A DNA stretch of 64,000 nucleotides from Streptomyces abyssomicinicus (GTDB lineage: Bacteria > Actinomycetota > Actinomycetes > Streptomycetales > Streptomycetaceae), in assembly GCF_008974245.1 (NCBI RefSeq), contig NZ_BBZI01000012.1, positions 124,001-188,000 of the forward strand, given 5' to 3'. Each line of letters opens with the position of its first letter. The first letter of the stretch is position 1. The notes below the pieces were generated by a model that ran no database searches, had not been told where the DNA came from, and saw nothing but the letters and a program-made list of their open reading frames with translations. Made by a program: the position numbers and the translations under genes. This document shows positions 33,748-41,837 of the stretch, in pieces.

Positions 33748-34950
33748 TCACAGGAACGTCATGCCCTCGCCGCGGTAGGTCGGCACCGTGCCGGTGACCC
33801 GGTCGCCCTCCACCAGATGCAGGGCGGCGAAGCGCTCGCACAGCTCGCCCGCCTTCGCGTGGCGGAACCACACCCGGTCACCGACCAGCAGGTCGTCCGC
33901 CGCCGACCCCAGCAGCGGCGTCTGCACCTCGCCGGCCCCCTCCATCGGGTCGTAGCGCAGCCCCTCCGGCAGATACGGCTGCGGGAGCCGGTCCCGCCCG
34001 GGGGCGCCGGAGGCCGGGTAACCGCCGCCCAGCACCGTCACCACGCCCACACCGGGACGCCGCACCACCGGCTGGGCGAACAGGGCGGCCGGGCGGGCCC
34101 GGAAGGACGTGTAGTCGTCGAAGAGCCGCGGCGCGAACAGGCCCGAACCGGCGGCCACCTCGGTGACCGCCTCCTCCGCGGCCGTGTGCTGCACGCTGCC
34201 GGTTCCGCCGCCGTTGACGAACTCCAGGTGCGGCGCCACCTCCCGCACCGCGCGGACCGCCGCCGCCCGGCGCGTCGCCAGCTCGCGGCGGGCGGCGGCC
34301 TGCATCAGCCGCACCGCCCGGGACTTCAGCGGCTTCCCGGCCACCGCGTCGCCCACCCCGGCGACGTGGCCCTCGTACGCCATCACGCCGACCAGGCGGA
34401 ACCCGGGCCGCTCCGCCACCGCGCGGGCCAGTTCGGCCATCCGCTCGGGGGAGTGCAGCGGGGAGCGGCGGGCGCCCACCCGGACCCGTCCGCCCAGCAG
34501 CCGCAGGGAGGTGTCCAGCTCGACGCAGACGCGGACCGTCTCCCGGCCGCCGCCGCGCGCATCCTCGATCAGCCGCAGCTGCGCCGGGTCGTCCACCATC
34601 ACCGTCACCGCGGCGGCCCGCTTCGGATCGGCGCACAGCTCGGCGAAGGCGGCCCGGTCCGCGGACGGGTAGGCGCACAGCACGTCCTCGAAGCCGGCCC
34701 GGGCCAGCCACAGCGACTCGGCCAGCGTGTACGACATGATCCCGGCGAACCCCGGCCGGGCCAGCACCCTCTCCAGCAGGGCCCGGCAGCGCACCGACTT
34801 GCTGGCCACCCGGACGGGCTTGCCGCCGGCCCGGCGGACCAGGTCGTCGGCGTTGGCGTCGAAGGCGTCCAGGTCGACGACGGCGAGGGGTGCTTCGAGA
34901 TGTGCGGTGGCCCCGTCGAGACGGGCGCGATCGGCGGCTCGGGCTGTCAT
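33748..34950 (-). CDS. PLP-dependent alanine racemase-fold amino acid aldolase/deaminase
   Basis: 400-aa enzyme with the N-terminal alanine-racemase/D-threonine-aldolase fold: the PLP-Lys region is PVRVASKSVRC (Lys about residue 39), preceded by PLAVVDLDAFDANADDL. The C-terminal D-serine dehydratase/aldolase-like domain carries metal-site residues HAKAGELCERF. It fits the amino acid deaminase/aldolase group acting on D-threonine or D-serine-type substrates. ATG at 34950 chosen because upstream codons to 35067 are unconserved. Confidence 0.8.
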   Translation of the reverse strand: MTARAADRARLDGATAHLEAPLAVVDLDAFDANADDLVRRAGGKPVRVASKSVRCRALLERVLARPGFAGIMSYTLAESLWLARAGFEDVLCAYPSADRAAFAELCADPKRAAAVTVMVDDPAQLRLIEDARGGGRETVRVCVELDTSLRLLGGRVRVGARRSPLHSPERMAELARAVAERPGFRLVGVMAYEGHVAGVGDAVAGKPLKSRAVRLMQAAARRELATRRAAAVRAVREVAPHLEFVNGGGTGSVQHTAAEEAVTEVAAGSGLFAPRLFDDYTSFRARPAALFAQPVVRRPGVGVVTVLGGGYPASGAPGRDRLPQPYLPEGLRYDPMEGAGEVQTPLLGSAADDLLVGDRVWFRHAKAGELCERFAALHLVEGDRVTGTVPTYRGEGMTFL

Positions 34951-35090
34951 GGACGCAGACTGCCAGGCATGGCCACGCCAGGGTAGGGGGACGATCCGGG
35001 CAGATGCCGCGACCGTGAGAACCGGTTCCCGTGCCGGCGGCGTCTGGCCGTAGAGTGACGCGCACACCAGGCACGGAGGCGGGGGTGGAG

Positions 35091-36167
35091 ATGAGCACGG
35101 AAGCGCGCCGTCCGGTTCCGCCGGTCAGGCCGCCGCACGACCCCTCGGCCTCGTCCATGCCCGCCGCTGCGCACCGCCGTGACGCCGGGGACCGGGCCGA
35201 CGGCGCACCGCCCCCGCCCGCCGCGTCCGCCCGCTTCCCCGACGCGCCCCCGGCCGTCGGGTCCGGACCGACGGCGCAGGAGACCACCGTCCGGCTGCGG
35301 CGCGTGCCCCCCGGCCCCCCGACGCGCGCCGGCGCCACCGCCCGGCCCCCGTGGGGCCCGCCCGGCGCCCGGACCGCCGCGATCCCGCCCGTTCCGCTCC
35401 AGGCCCCCGGCGAGGCCCCCGGCCGGGTGCGCGGGCGGCTGGGCGCGGCGCTGGCCTGCGGCCTGCTGGGCACGGGCCTGCTGGCCGCCGGAGTCACCGC
35501 GGGTGTCACCGGCGGCGCGGACGGCCAGGAGGACACCTACGCCGAGGCCCGCGACCTGTGGCGCACCACCCCCGTCGACGAGCTGTTCCCGCCCTCGGTC
35601 AAGGGCGACGGCCTCGGCCCCGGCGGCGCCGACCGCACCTGGAACCGGATCGCCGTCGCCCCCGAGAGCGGCTGCTCCGACGCCTTCGACCCCGGGCTGC
35701 GCAAGACCCTCTCCCCGGTCGGCTGCGAGCGGCTGCTGCGCGCCACCTACACCGACGCCACCGGCAGTCACGTCGTCACCGTCGGCCTGCTGTTCACCGA
35801 GGCGGACGCGGAGGAGATGCGCGCCCTGCGGTCCCGGATCTCGGAGGACGGGCTGGACCGGCGGGCCGACCAGCTGCCCCGCCCCTACGCGGCCGAGGGG
35901 ACCGCGGCCGAGGCGTTCGGGGAGGAGCAACGCGCCTCCTGGGCGGTGGACGTGCTCACCGAGGCGCCCGTCGTCGTCTACGCCGTCTCCGGCTGGGTGG
36001 ACGCGCGGACGGTGGAGGAGCCGGTGCCCGCGCGGGAGGCACTGGAGGGCGACACGAAGACCGCCGCCGCCCAGGCCGGACTCGGCCACGACGCTGGCCG
36101 GCTGGCCGGCCTGTTCGCCCAGGACCTGCGCAAGACCGTCGCCCCGGCCCGGGAGACCCCCTCGTGA
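35091..36167 (+). CDS. membrane protein paired with mycosin-like protease (unknown)
   Basis: 358-aa protein not confidently recognised. The first ~120 residues are Pro/Ala/Arg-rich and disordered; one transmembrane segment (ALACGLLGTGLLAAGVTAGV, about residues 118-137) is followed by a ~215-residue extracytoplasmic domain with two cysteines (ESGCSDAF, PVGCERLL) that may form a disulfide. ATG at 35091; an in-frame GTG at 35085 is possible with the same GGAGG site. The stop overlaps the protease gene (GTGA), so it is probably a partner or regulator of the protease. Confidence 0.7.
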   Translation: MSTEARRPVPPVRPPHDPSASSMPAAAHRRDAGDRADGAPPPPAASARFPDAPPAVGSGPTAQETTVRLRRVPPGPPTRAGATARPPWGPPGARTAAIPPVPLQAPGEAPGRVRGRLGAALACGLLGTGLLAAGVTAGVTGGADGQEDTYAEARDLWRTTPVDELFPPSVKGDGLGPGGADRTWNRIAVAPESGCSDAFDPGLRKTLSPVGCERLLRATYTDATGSHVVTVGLLFTEADAEEMRALRSRISEDGLDRRADQLPRPYAAEGTAAEAFGEEQRASWAVDVLTEAPVVVYAVSGWVDARTVEEPVPAREALEGDTKTAAAQAGLGHDAGRLAGLFAQDLRKTVAPARETPS

Positions 36168-37456
36168 CCGACGTGACCGACGCCTGCGGACCGACGTCCG
36201 CCGCATCCGCCGCCTCCGGCGAGGTCCGCGTGTCGCGCGCCTCCGGCGGGCCCGCTTCCGGCAGGCCCGCGCGCCGGGGCGGTCGCAGGAGCGCTGCCGT
36301 GGCCGCCGTCCTGGGGGCGGTGCTGGTGCTGCAGCCCGTCGCGGTGGCCCACGCCGACCTGATCCGGGACGGGCAGTGGGCGCTGCGCGAGCTGGGCGCG
36401 GAGCAGGCCTGGCAGACCACGCGCGGCGGGGGCGTCACCGTCGCCGTGCTGGACACCGGGGTGGACCCCGACCACCCCGACCTCGAGGGCAACGTCCTGG
36501 AGGGCAAGGACCTGGTCGGCTTCGGCGCCGGCCCGGGCGACGACTCCTGGGCGGGTCACGGCACCGCGATGGCGGGCATCATCGCCGGTCACGGCCACGG
36601 CTGGGGCAACGGCGACGGGGTGATGGGGCTGGCCCCCGACGCCCGGATCCTCCCGGTCCGGGTGATCCTGGAGGAGCGCGACCCACAGCTCGCCAAGGCC
36701 CGCCGCACGCGGGCCGACGCGCTGGCCGAAGGCATCCGGTGGGCCGTCGACCACGGCGCCGACGTCATCAACCTCTCCCTCGGGGACGACTCCAAGTCCG
36801 CGCACCCCGAGCCGGAGCAGGACGAGGCGGTCCAGTACGCGCTGGCCAAGGGGGTCGTGGTGGTGGCCTCCGCCGGCAACGGCGGCGAGTCCGGCAACCG
36901 GGTGTCCTACCCGGCCGCCTATCCGGGCGTCATCGCCGTGACGGCGGTCGACCGCGACGGCGAGCGGGCCGACTTCTCCACCAGCCGGTGGTACGCGACG
37001 GTGAGCGCGCCGGGCGTGGACGTGGTGACGGCCGACCCGGACGGGCAGTACTACGAGGGGTGGGGCACCAGCGCGGCGGCCGCCTGGGTGTCGGGGGCGG
37101 CGGCGCTGCTGAAGTCGGCGTACCCGGAGCTGTCGCCCGCCCAGGTGAAGCGGCTGCTGGAGGACACGGCGCGGGACGCGCCGGACGGCGGGCGGGACGA
37201 CGCCCGGGGACACGGGCTGCTGGACCCCGTCGCGGCGCTGAAGGCGGCGGCGGAGACCGGGCCGGAGGAGCGGCGGGTGGCCGCGCAGCACGCCGACCGG
37301 TACTTCGGCGGCGGTCCCGATCAGGCGCCCGGCGCGTCGGCAGGCCCCGGGTGGGCCTTCCCGGCGGCGGGGGCGGGGGTGGTGCTGCTGGTCGGCGCGG
37401 TCGCCCTCGGCCGCGGTGGACGGCGGCCGGAGGACCACCCCCGAAGCCACCCCTGA
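36164..37456 (+). CDS. mycosin-like membrane-anchored subtilisin (S8 serine protease)
   Basis: 430-aa subtilisin-family protease. Signal segment near residues 45-66 (SAAVAAVLGAVLVLQPVAVA) and a C-terminal transmembrane helix (FPAAGAGVVLLVGAVALG), the layout of type VII secretion mycosins (MycP). Catalytic triad D97 (VLDTGVDPDHPD), H132 (GHGTAMAG) and S303 (GTSAAAAW). No other type VII secretion genes are in this window. GTG at 36164 overlaps the previous stop. The disordered N-terminal region before the signal is longer than usual. Confidence 0.87.
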   Translation: MTDVTDACGPTSAASAASGEVRVSRASGGPASGRPARRGGRRSAAVAAVLGAVLVLQPVAVAHADLIRDGQWALRELGAEQAWQTTRGGGVTVAVLDTGVDPDHPDLEGNVLEGKDLVGFGAGPGDDSWAGHGTAMAGIIAGHGHGWGNGDGVMGLAPDARILPVRVILEERDPQLAKARRTRADALAEGIRWAVDHGADVINLSLGDDSKSAHPEPEQDEAVQYALAKGVVVVASAGNGGESGNRVSYPAAYPGVIAVTAVDRDGERADFSTSRWYATVSAPGVDVVTADPDGQYYEGWGTSAAAAWVSGAAALLKSAYPELSPAQVKRLLEDTARDAPDGGRDDARGHGLLDPVAALKAAAETGPEERRVAAQHADRYFGGGPDQAPGASAGPGWAFPAAGAGVVLLVGAVALGRGGRRPEDHPRSHP

Positions 37457-37530
37457 GCGGCCGCGCACGGGCCCCGGTTCCCCGCCGCGCCGGCCGCGCA
37501 CGGCTCCGGCCGCGCGGGAGCGGGAACACC

Positions 37531-37575
37531 CGCGGCCCGAACGCCCGCGGCCCGAACGCCCGCGGCCCGAACACC
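37531..37575. repeat. 15-bp tandem repeat upstream of the SseB-like gene
   Basis: Three copies of CGCGGCCCGAACGCC (third with one change), preceded and followed by partial copies, in the intergenic stretch 37457-37645. Confidence 0.85.
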
Positions 37576-37645
37576 CGCGGGGCGGGCGGTGCGGAGCACG
37601 GCGGCCGCCGACCGGGCGCGGGCGGGGCGGGGATAGGGTCGGAGC

Positions 37646-38380
37646 GTGAACAAGAACATCCCGGACCCCGGCTTCGCGGACGACGACGGCTCCGCGGACC
37701 CGCGGCTCGCCGCCGCCCTGCAGGCATGGTCGAAGGACCGGACCGCACACGGCCCGGTGCTGGAGGCGCTGAGGAACGCCCGGCTCCTGGTTCCCGTGGT
37801 CGCCGTGCTCGGCGAGGTCGAGGAGGACGAGAACGGGCTGCGCCGCGAGAAGACCAGCGACATGGCCGTGCCCACCCTGAAGGCCGGCTCGCGCACCGCG
37901 CTCCCCGCCTTCACCTCCACCGAGGCGCTGGCCCTGTGGGACCCGGCCGCCCGCCCCGTCGCCGTCCCGCTGCACCAGGCGCTCCAGGCCGCCGCGCACG
38001 AGAAGGCGGACACCGTCGTCCTGGACATGGCCGGGCCGGTGGCCTACGAGCTGAACCGCCCGGCGCTGCTCGCGCTGGCCGAGGGCCGTACCTCACCCGA
38101 CCCGCTGTCCGACCCCGCGGTCGCCGCGGCGGTCCGTGAGGTGGTCGCCGCCGAGTCCGGCGTGGAGCGGGCGTACCTGGTGCCGGGGGAGCGGGACGCG
38201 ATGGTGGCGCTGGTGCTGGACGACCCGCAGGCCGCGCCCGTGGTGGTCCGCTCGGTCGCGGGCCGGCTCGCGACCGACGAGACGCTGAGGGCCCGCCTGC
38301 TGCGGGGCCTGGACCTGGCGGTGGTGCCGGCCGGGACCCCGCTGCCGGGCGAGCCCCTCTACGTGCGTCGGACGGGTTGA
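37646..38380 (+). CDS. SseB-family protein
   Basis: 244-aa cytoplasmic protein with an SseB-type N-terminal domain (LVPVVAVLGEV, MAVPTLKAGSRTALPAFTSTEAL, residues ~45-95) followed by an alpha/beta region (VLDMAGPVAYELNRPALLALAEG). SseB proteins have no established general enzymatic role. GTG at 37646 with a GGATAGGGTCGGAG region upstream. Convergent with DUF1844. Confidence 0.8.
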   Translation: MNKNIPDPGFADDDGSADPRLAAALQAWSKDRTAHGPVLEALRNARLLVPVVAVLGEVEEDENGLRREKTSDMAVPTLKAGSRTALPAFTSTEALALWDPAARPVAVPLHQALQAAAHEKADTVVLDMAGPVAYELNRPALLALAEGRTSPDPLSDPAVAAAVREVVAAESGVERAYLVPGERDAMVALVLDDPQAAPVVVRSVAGRLATDETLRARLLRGLDLAVVPAGTPLPGEPLYVRRTG

Positions 38381-38404
38381 CCGCGTCCGGCGGTCGGCCC
38401 CGGC

Positions 38405-38439
38405 GGCGGACCGCCGGACCACTCGATCGCCGGTCCGCC
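38405..38439. terminator. dyad between convergent SseB-like and DUF1844 genes
   Basis: GGCGGACC at 38405-38412 pairs with GGTCCGCC at 38432-38439, with further GCC/GGC pairing possible inside. It lies 25 bp beyond the SseB-like stop and 44 bp from the DUF1844 stop, so it may act in both directions. Confidence 0.4.
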
Positions 38440-38482
38440 CGGCCGCCGGTCCGCCCGACGGCAGGACCGGCCGGATCGTGGG

Positions 38483-38845
38483 TCAGCCCCAGACGGGGCC
38501 CGTGTACTTCTCGCCCGGGCCCTGACCCGGCTCGTCCGGGACGACCGAGGCCTCGCGGAAGGCGAGCTGCAGCGACTTCAGGCCGTCCTTCAGCGGGGCG
38601 GCGTGGAAGGAGCTGATCTCGGTCGCGCTCGCGTCCAGCAGGCCGGCCAGGGCGGAGATCAGCTTGCGGGCCTCGTCCAGGTCCTTGTACTTGTCGCCTT
38701 CCTCGGTGAGGCCGAGGTGGACCGCGGCGGCGCTCATCAGGTTGACGGCGACCGTCACGATGACCTCGACGGCCGGAACCTCCGCGATGTCGCGGGTCAT
38801 GGCGTCGAAGTCGGGCGTCTCGGCGTGCTCAGCGTGCTCACTCAT
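38483..38845 (-). CDS. DUF1844 domain protein
   Basis: 120-aa conserved protein of unknown function. The core is helical (VEVIVTVAVNLMSAAAVHLG, DLDEARKLISALAGLLD) after a short acidic head. It sits divergently upstream of infC, a position conserved in many actinobacteria. ATG at 38845, 420 bp from the infC start. Confidence 0.85.
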   Translation of the reverse strand: MSEHAEHAETPDFDAMTRDIAEVPAVEVIVTVAVNLMSAAAVHLGLTEEGDKYKDLDEARKLISALAGLLDASATEISSFHAAPLKDGLKSLQLAFREASVVPDEPGQGPGEKYTGPVWG

Positions 38846-38921
38846 GGGTCACACGATAGGCGCAGGTCCGCCGCCGCCCGCGCGGGGGAGTCCCGCGACG
38901 CCGGTGCCGCGGGACACCGGG

Positions 38922-38951
38922 TTAGCGCACCGTCCCGCCAGCTGCTAATCT
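38922..38951 (+). promoter_or_regulatory. candidate promoter for infC leader
   Basis: TTAGCG (38922-38927) and TAATCT (38946-38951) are 18 bp apart. The transcript would begin near 38958 and give a roughly 300-nt leader before infC. Imperfect match to consensus. Confidence 0.4.
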
Positions 38952-38952
38952 T

Positions 38953-39180
38953 GTGTCCACGACCGGCCGGACACGTGCGTCGCGAGACCGCGGACCCGGC
39001 CCACAAGTGGAGTCCTTCGAACTCCCACCTGGCTGCCCTCCGGGCGGCGGGTCACCGGTCAGGCGACGACCGCCCGCCCAGGGCGTTGGTCGCCGATGCG
39101 CGCCCCGTGACGTTTCGCGGTGGTGCTCCGGTAGCAGTTCGAGGAGCCCCGCCTGTGAAACCGTGCGGGGCATTTTTCTT
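38953..39180 (+). promoter_or_regulatory. structured infC leader with attenuator-like terminator
   Basis: The 420-bp gap before infC has no gene but several dyads: GTGTCC/GGACAC (38953-38974), a GGAGT/ACTCC stem near 39010-39026, and a Rho-independent-like hairpin GCCCCGC (39146-39152)/GCGGGGC (39165-39171) followed by ATTTTTCTT, a U-tract rare in this GC-rich genome. The layout suggests transcription attenuation of the infC-rpmI-rplT operon, as L20/IF3 autoregulation does in other bacteria; the mechanism here is inferred. Confidence 0.65.
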
Positions 39181-39265
39181 GCCCCGGCGCGGTTAGGTCC
39201 CACGAACACATAGACGTCCGCGGCTGTCACACCAGGCCGCCGCGTGGTGCTACCGAGGAGGATCC

Positions 39266-39916
39266 ATCAGCGCCGAGCCCCGCATCAACGACCGGATTCG
39301 CGTTCCCGAGGTGCGACTTGTCGGTCCCAGCGGCGAGCAGGTCGGGATTGTCCCGCTTGCCAAGGCCCTGGAGCTTGCGCAGGAGTACGACCTGGACCTG
39401 GTCGAGGTCGCGGCGAACGCCCGTCCGCCCGTGTGCAAGCTCATGGACTACGGGAAGTTCAAGTACGAGTCGGCCATGAAGGCCCGTGAGGCGCGCAAGA
39501 ACCAGGCGCACACGGTCATCAAGGAGATGAAGCTCCGGCCGAAGATCGACCCGCACGACTACGACACCAAGAAGGGTCACGTCGTCCGGTTCCTCAAGCA
39601 GGGCGACAAGGTCAAGATCACGATCATGTTCCGCGGTCGTGAGCAGTCCCGCCCCGAGCTGGGCTACCGACTGCTGCAGCGTCTCGCGGAGGATGTGGCT
39701 GACCTCGGGTTCGTGGAGTCGAACCCGAAGCAGGACGGCCGCAACATGATCATGGTTCTCGGTCCGCACAAGAAGAAGACCGAGGCGATGGCCGAGGCCC
39801 GTGAGGCCCAGGCGGCCCGCAAGGCGGAAGCGAAGGCCAACCCCGGCAAGTCGCAGAACGCCGCCGAGGCCGAGGCCCCCGCCGACGGCCAGGCCGAGGC
39901 TTCGTCCGACGCCTGA
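39266..39916 (+). CDS. infC: translation initiation factor IF-3, probable ATC start
   Basis: 216-aa initiation factor that binds the 30S subunit and checks start-codon pairing. N-domain EPRINDRIRVPEVRLVGPSG, linker and C-domain (YDTKKGHVVRFLKQGDKVKI, FRGREQSRPELG) are typical; the C-terminal tail is Ala/Glu-rich. No ATG, GTG or TTG gives the conserved N-terminus. ATC at 39266 does, with AGGAGG at 39256-39261, so the start is non-canonical, as with AUU in E. coli infC, where it allows autoregulation by IF3. The GTG at 39311 would remove 15 conserved residues. First gene of infC-rpmI-rplT. Confidence 0.93.
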   Translation: MSAEPRINDRIRVPEVRLVGPSGEQVGIVPLAKALELAQEYDLDLVEVAANARPPVCKLMDYGKFKYESAMKAREARKNQAHTVIKEMKLRPKIDPHDYDTKKGHVVRFLKQGDKVKITIMFRGREQSRPELGYRLLQRLAEDVADLGFVESNPKQDGRNMIMVLGPHKKKTEAMAEAREAQAARKAEAKANPGKSQNAAEAEAPADGQAEASSDA

Positions 39917-40046
39917 TCTTCCCGGATTCACGTCCGGGGGTTTGTCCACCGAAAAACAGAGCGACGCTCCACCCGTGCCCGGCCTGGCAGCCGCGAGGCA
40001 GCCGCACCGGGCACCGGAGCGCCACCGACGAGGAGAGAACGGCGCT

Positions 40047-40241
40047 ATGCCGAAGAACAAGTCGCACAGCGGTGCCAGCAAGCGCTTCAAGGTCACCGGC
40101 TCCGGCAAGGTGCTCCGTGAGCGCGCCGGCAAGCGCCACCTGCTCGAGCACAAGTCGTCCCGTCTGACGCGTCGCCTCACCGGCAACGCCGAGATGGCCC
40201 CGGGCGACGCCAAGAAGATCAAGAAGCTTCTCGGCAAGTGA
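40047..40241 (+). CDS. rpmI: 50S ribosomal protein L35
   Basis: 64-aa basic ribosomal protein (PKNKSHSGASKRFKVTGSGK, LLEHKSSRLTRRLTGN), the full family length. ATG at 40047 with GACGAGGAGAG upstream. Lies 130 bp after infC and 101 bp before rplT in the standard bacterial infC-rpmI-rplT order. Confidence 0.97.
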   Translation: MPKNKSHSGASKRFKVTGSGKVLRERAGKRHLLEHKSSRLTRRLTGNAEMAPGDAKKIKKLLGK

Positions 40242-40342
40242 CGTCCCGGCGGCCCGCGCCGCCGAACGTCAGCCAGACCGGGACCCAGTCGTTTCCGGGC
40301 CGTGTGAGCATCGACCACGGCCCCGCTACAAGGAGTTAAAAA

Positions 40343-40726
40343 GTGGCACGCGTCAAGCGGGCAGTCAACGCCCACAAGAAGCGCCGGGCGATCCTCGAGC
40401 AGGCCTCCGGCTACCGCGGTCAGCGTTCGCGCCTGTACCGCAAGGCCAAGGAGCAGGTCACCCACTCGCTGGTCTACAACTACAACGACCGCAAGAAGCG
40501 CAAGGGCGACTTCCGTCAGCTGTGGATCCAGCGCATCAACGCCGCTGCCCGCGCCAACGGCATGACCTACAACCGCTTCATCCAGGGTCTGAAGGCCGCC
40601 AACGTCGAGGTGGACCGCAAGATCCTCGCCGAGCTCGCCGTCAACGACGCCACCGCGTTCGCGGCGCTGATCGAGGTCGCGCAGAAGGCGCTGCCCGCGG
40701 ACGTGAACGCGCCGAAGGCCGCGTGA
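40343..40726 (+). CDS. rplT: 50S ribosomal protein L20
   Basis: 127-aa 23S rRNA-binding protein needed for early 50S assembly and the usual autoregulator of this operon. ARVKRAVNAHKKRRAILEQA, GYRGQRSRLYRKAKEQ and DFRQLWIQRINAAAR are characteristic. GTG at 40343 with AAGGAG upstream. A strong terminator begins 30 bp after the stop. Confidence 0.97.
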   Translation: MARVKRAVNAHKKRRAILEQASGYRGQRSRLYRKAKEQVTHSLVYNYNDRKKRKGDFRQLWIQRINAAARANGMTYNRFIQGLKAANVEVDRKILAELAVNDATAFAALIEVAQKALPADVNAPKAA

Positions 40727-40756
40727 CGTCTGCCGGTGACCACCGGCTGTGACACC

Positions 40757-40790
40757 CCGGACCCGCAGGCCTGACGGCCTGCGGGTCCGG
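40757..40790 (+). terminator. terminator after the infC-rpmI-rplT operon
   Basis: Perfect 15-bp arms (CCGGACCCGCAGGCC at 40757-40771, complement at 40776-40790) with a TGAC loop. Confidence 0.85.
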
Positions 40791-40922
40791 ACGTGTGTGG
40801 GGCCCGGCCCGGCGCCGCCGGGCGCCCGCCGCCCCCGCCGACCGCGCAGCTCCCTCACTCCTGTCCCGACGCCCGCGTCGCGACGCCCGTGTCCCGACGC
40901 CACGCACCCCGAAAGTGAGTCC

Positions 40923-41786
40923 ATGCCCTCCGCAGCCCCCGAGCTGATCTCCCCCCGTTCCCCGCGCGTGAGCGCCGCCCGACGGCTGGCGAAGCGGAAC
41001 TTCCGGGGCAAGGAGCGGCTGTTCCTGGCCGAGGGCCCGCAGGCGGTCCGGGAGGCCGCGGCGCACCGCGGCGACGACGGCACGCCCACCCTCACCGAGC
41101 TGTTCACCACCCCCGAGGCCGCCGACCGCTACCCCGACATCGTCGGCGACGCCCGCGCGGCCGGCGCCCGGGTGCACCTGGCGGACGAGCAGGTGATCGC
41201 CGACATCTCCACCACGGTCACCCCGCAGGGCCTGGTCGGCGTCTGCCGCTTCCTGGACACCCCGTTCGAGGAGATCCTCCGCGCCCGCCCCCGGCTGGTC
41301 GCCGTGCTCGCCAACGTCCGCGACCCCGGCAACGCCGGCACCGTGCTGCGCTGCGCCGACGCGGCCGGCGCCGAGGCCGTGGTGCTCACCGACGCCTCCG
41401 TGGACCTCTACAACCCCAAGGCCGTCCGCGCCTCCGTCGGCTCCCACTTCCACCTGCCGGTGGCGGTGGGGGTGCCCGTGGAGGTCGCCGTCGCCGGGCT
41501 CAAGGAAGCCGGCGTGAGCGTCCTGGCCGCCGACGGCGCGGGCACCCACGACCTGGACCACGAGCTGGACACCGGCTCCATGGGCGGCCCCACCGCCTGG
41601 GTCTTCGGCAACGAGGCGTGGGGCCTGCCGGAGGAGACCCGCGCGCTCGCCGACGCCGTGGTCCGCGTCCCGATCCACGGCAAGGCGGAGAGCCTCAACC
41701 TCGCCACGGCCGCCGCCGTGTGCCTCTACGCCTCCGCCCGTGCACAGCGCGCCGCCGGAGGGTGCCGCTCCGTCACCGACAGCTAG
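40923..41786 (+). CDS. TrmH/SpoU-family RNA 2'-O-methyltransferase
   Basis: 287-aa SPOUT methyltransferase using AdoMet to methylate a ribose in rRNA or tRNA. N-terminal substrate-binding domain (RRLAKRNFRGKERLFLAEGP) and knotted catalytic domain with the three SpoU motifs: VLANVRDPGNAGTVLRCADA, WVFGNEAWGLPEE and PIHGKAESLNLATAAAVCLY. ATG at 40923. Downstream of rplT, as in many actinobacteria; target nucleotide not predictable. Confidence 0.92.
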   Translation: MPSAAPELISPRSPRVSAARRLAKRNFRGKERLFLAEGPQAVREAAAHRGDDGTPTLTELFTTPEAADRYPDIVGDARAAGARVHLADEQVIADISTTVTPQGLVGVCRFLDTPFEEILRARPRLVAVLANVRDPGNAGTVLRCADAAGAEAVVLTDASVDLYNPKAVRASVGSHFHLPVAVGVPVEVAVAGLKEAGVSVLAADGAGTHDLDHELDTGSMGGPTAWVFGNEAWGLPEETRALADAVVRVPIHGKAESLNLATAAAVCLYASARAQRAAGGCRSVTDS

Positions 41787-41792
41787 TAGGGT
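41787..41792 (+). promoter_or_regulatory. possible -10 element upstream of ohkA
   Basis: TAGGGT within GCTAGTAGGGT (41782-41792), identical to the 11-mer upstream of pup; it lies 46 bp before the kinase start and overlaps the end of trmH. No clear -35. Confidence 0.3.
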
Positions 41793-41837
41793 GACTGCCT
41801 CGGGGGCCCTGACCAACAGGCAGAGGTGGGTACGGGG

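Noticed and set aside
39005..39035. Possible tRNA T-arm (TTCGAA in a stem)
   Set aside because: No acceptor, D-arm or anticodon arm can be formed around it; it is treated as part of the infC leader.
39311..39916. infC beginning at GTG 39311
   Set aside because: It omits the conserved EPRINDRIRVPE segment that is encoded in frame upstream and preceded by a strong ribosome site, so ATC 39266 is preferred.
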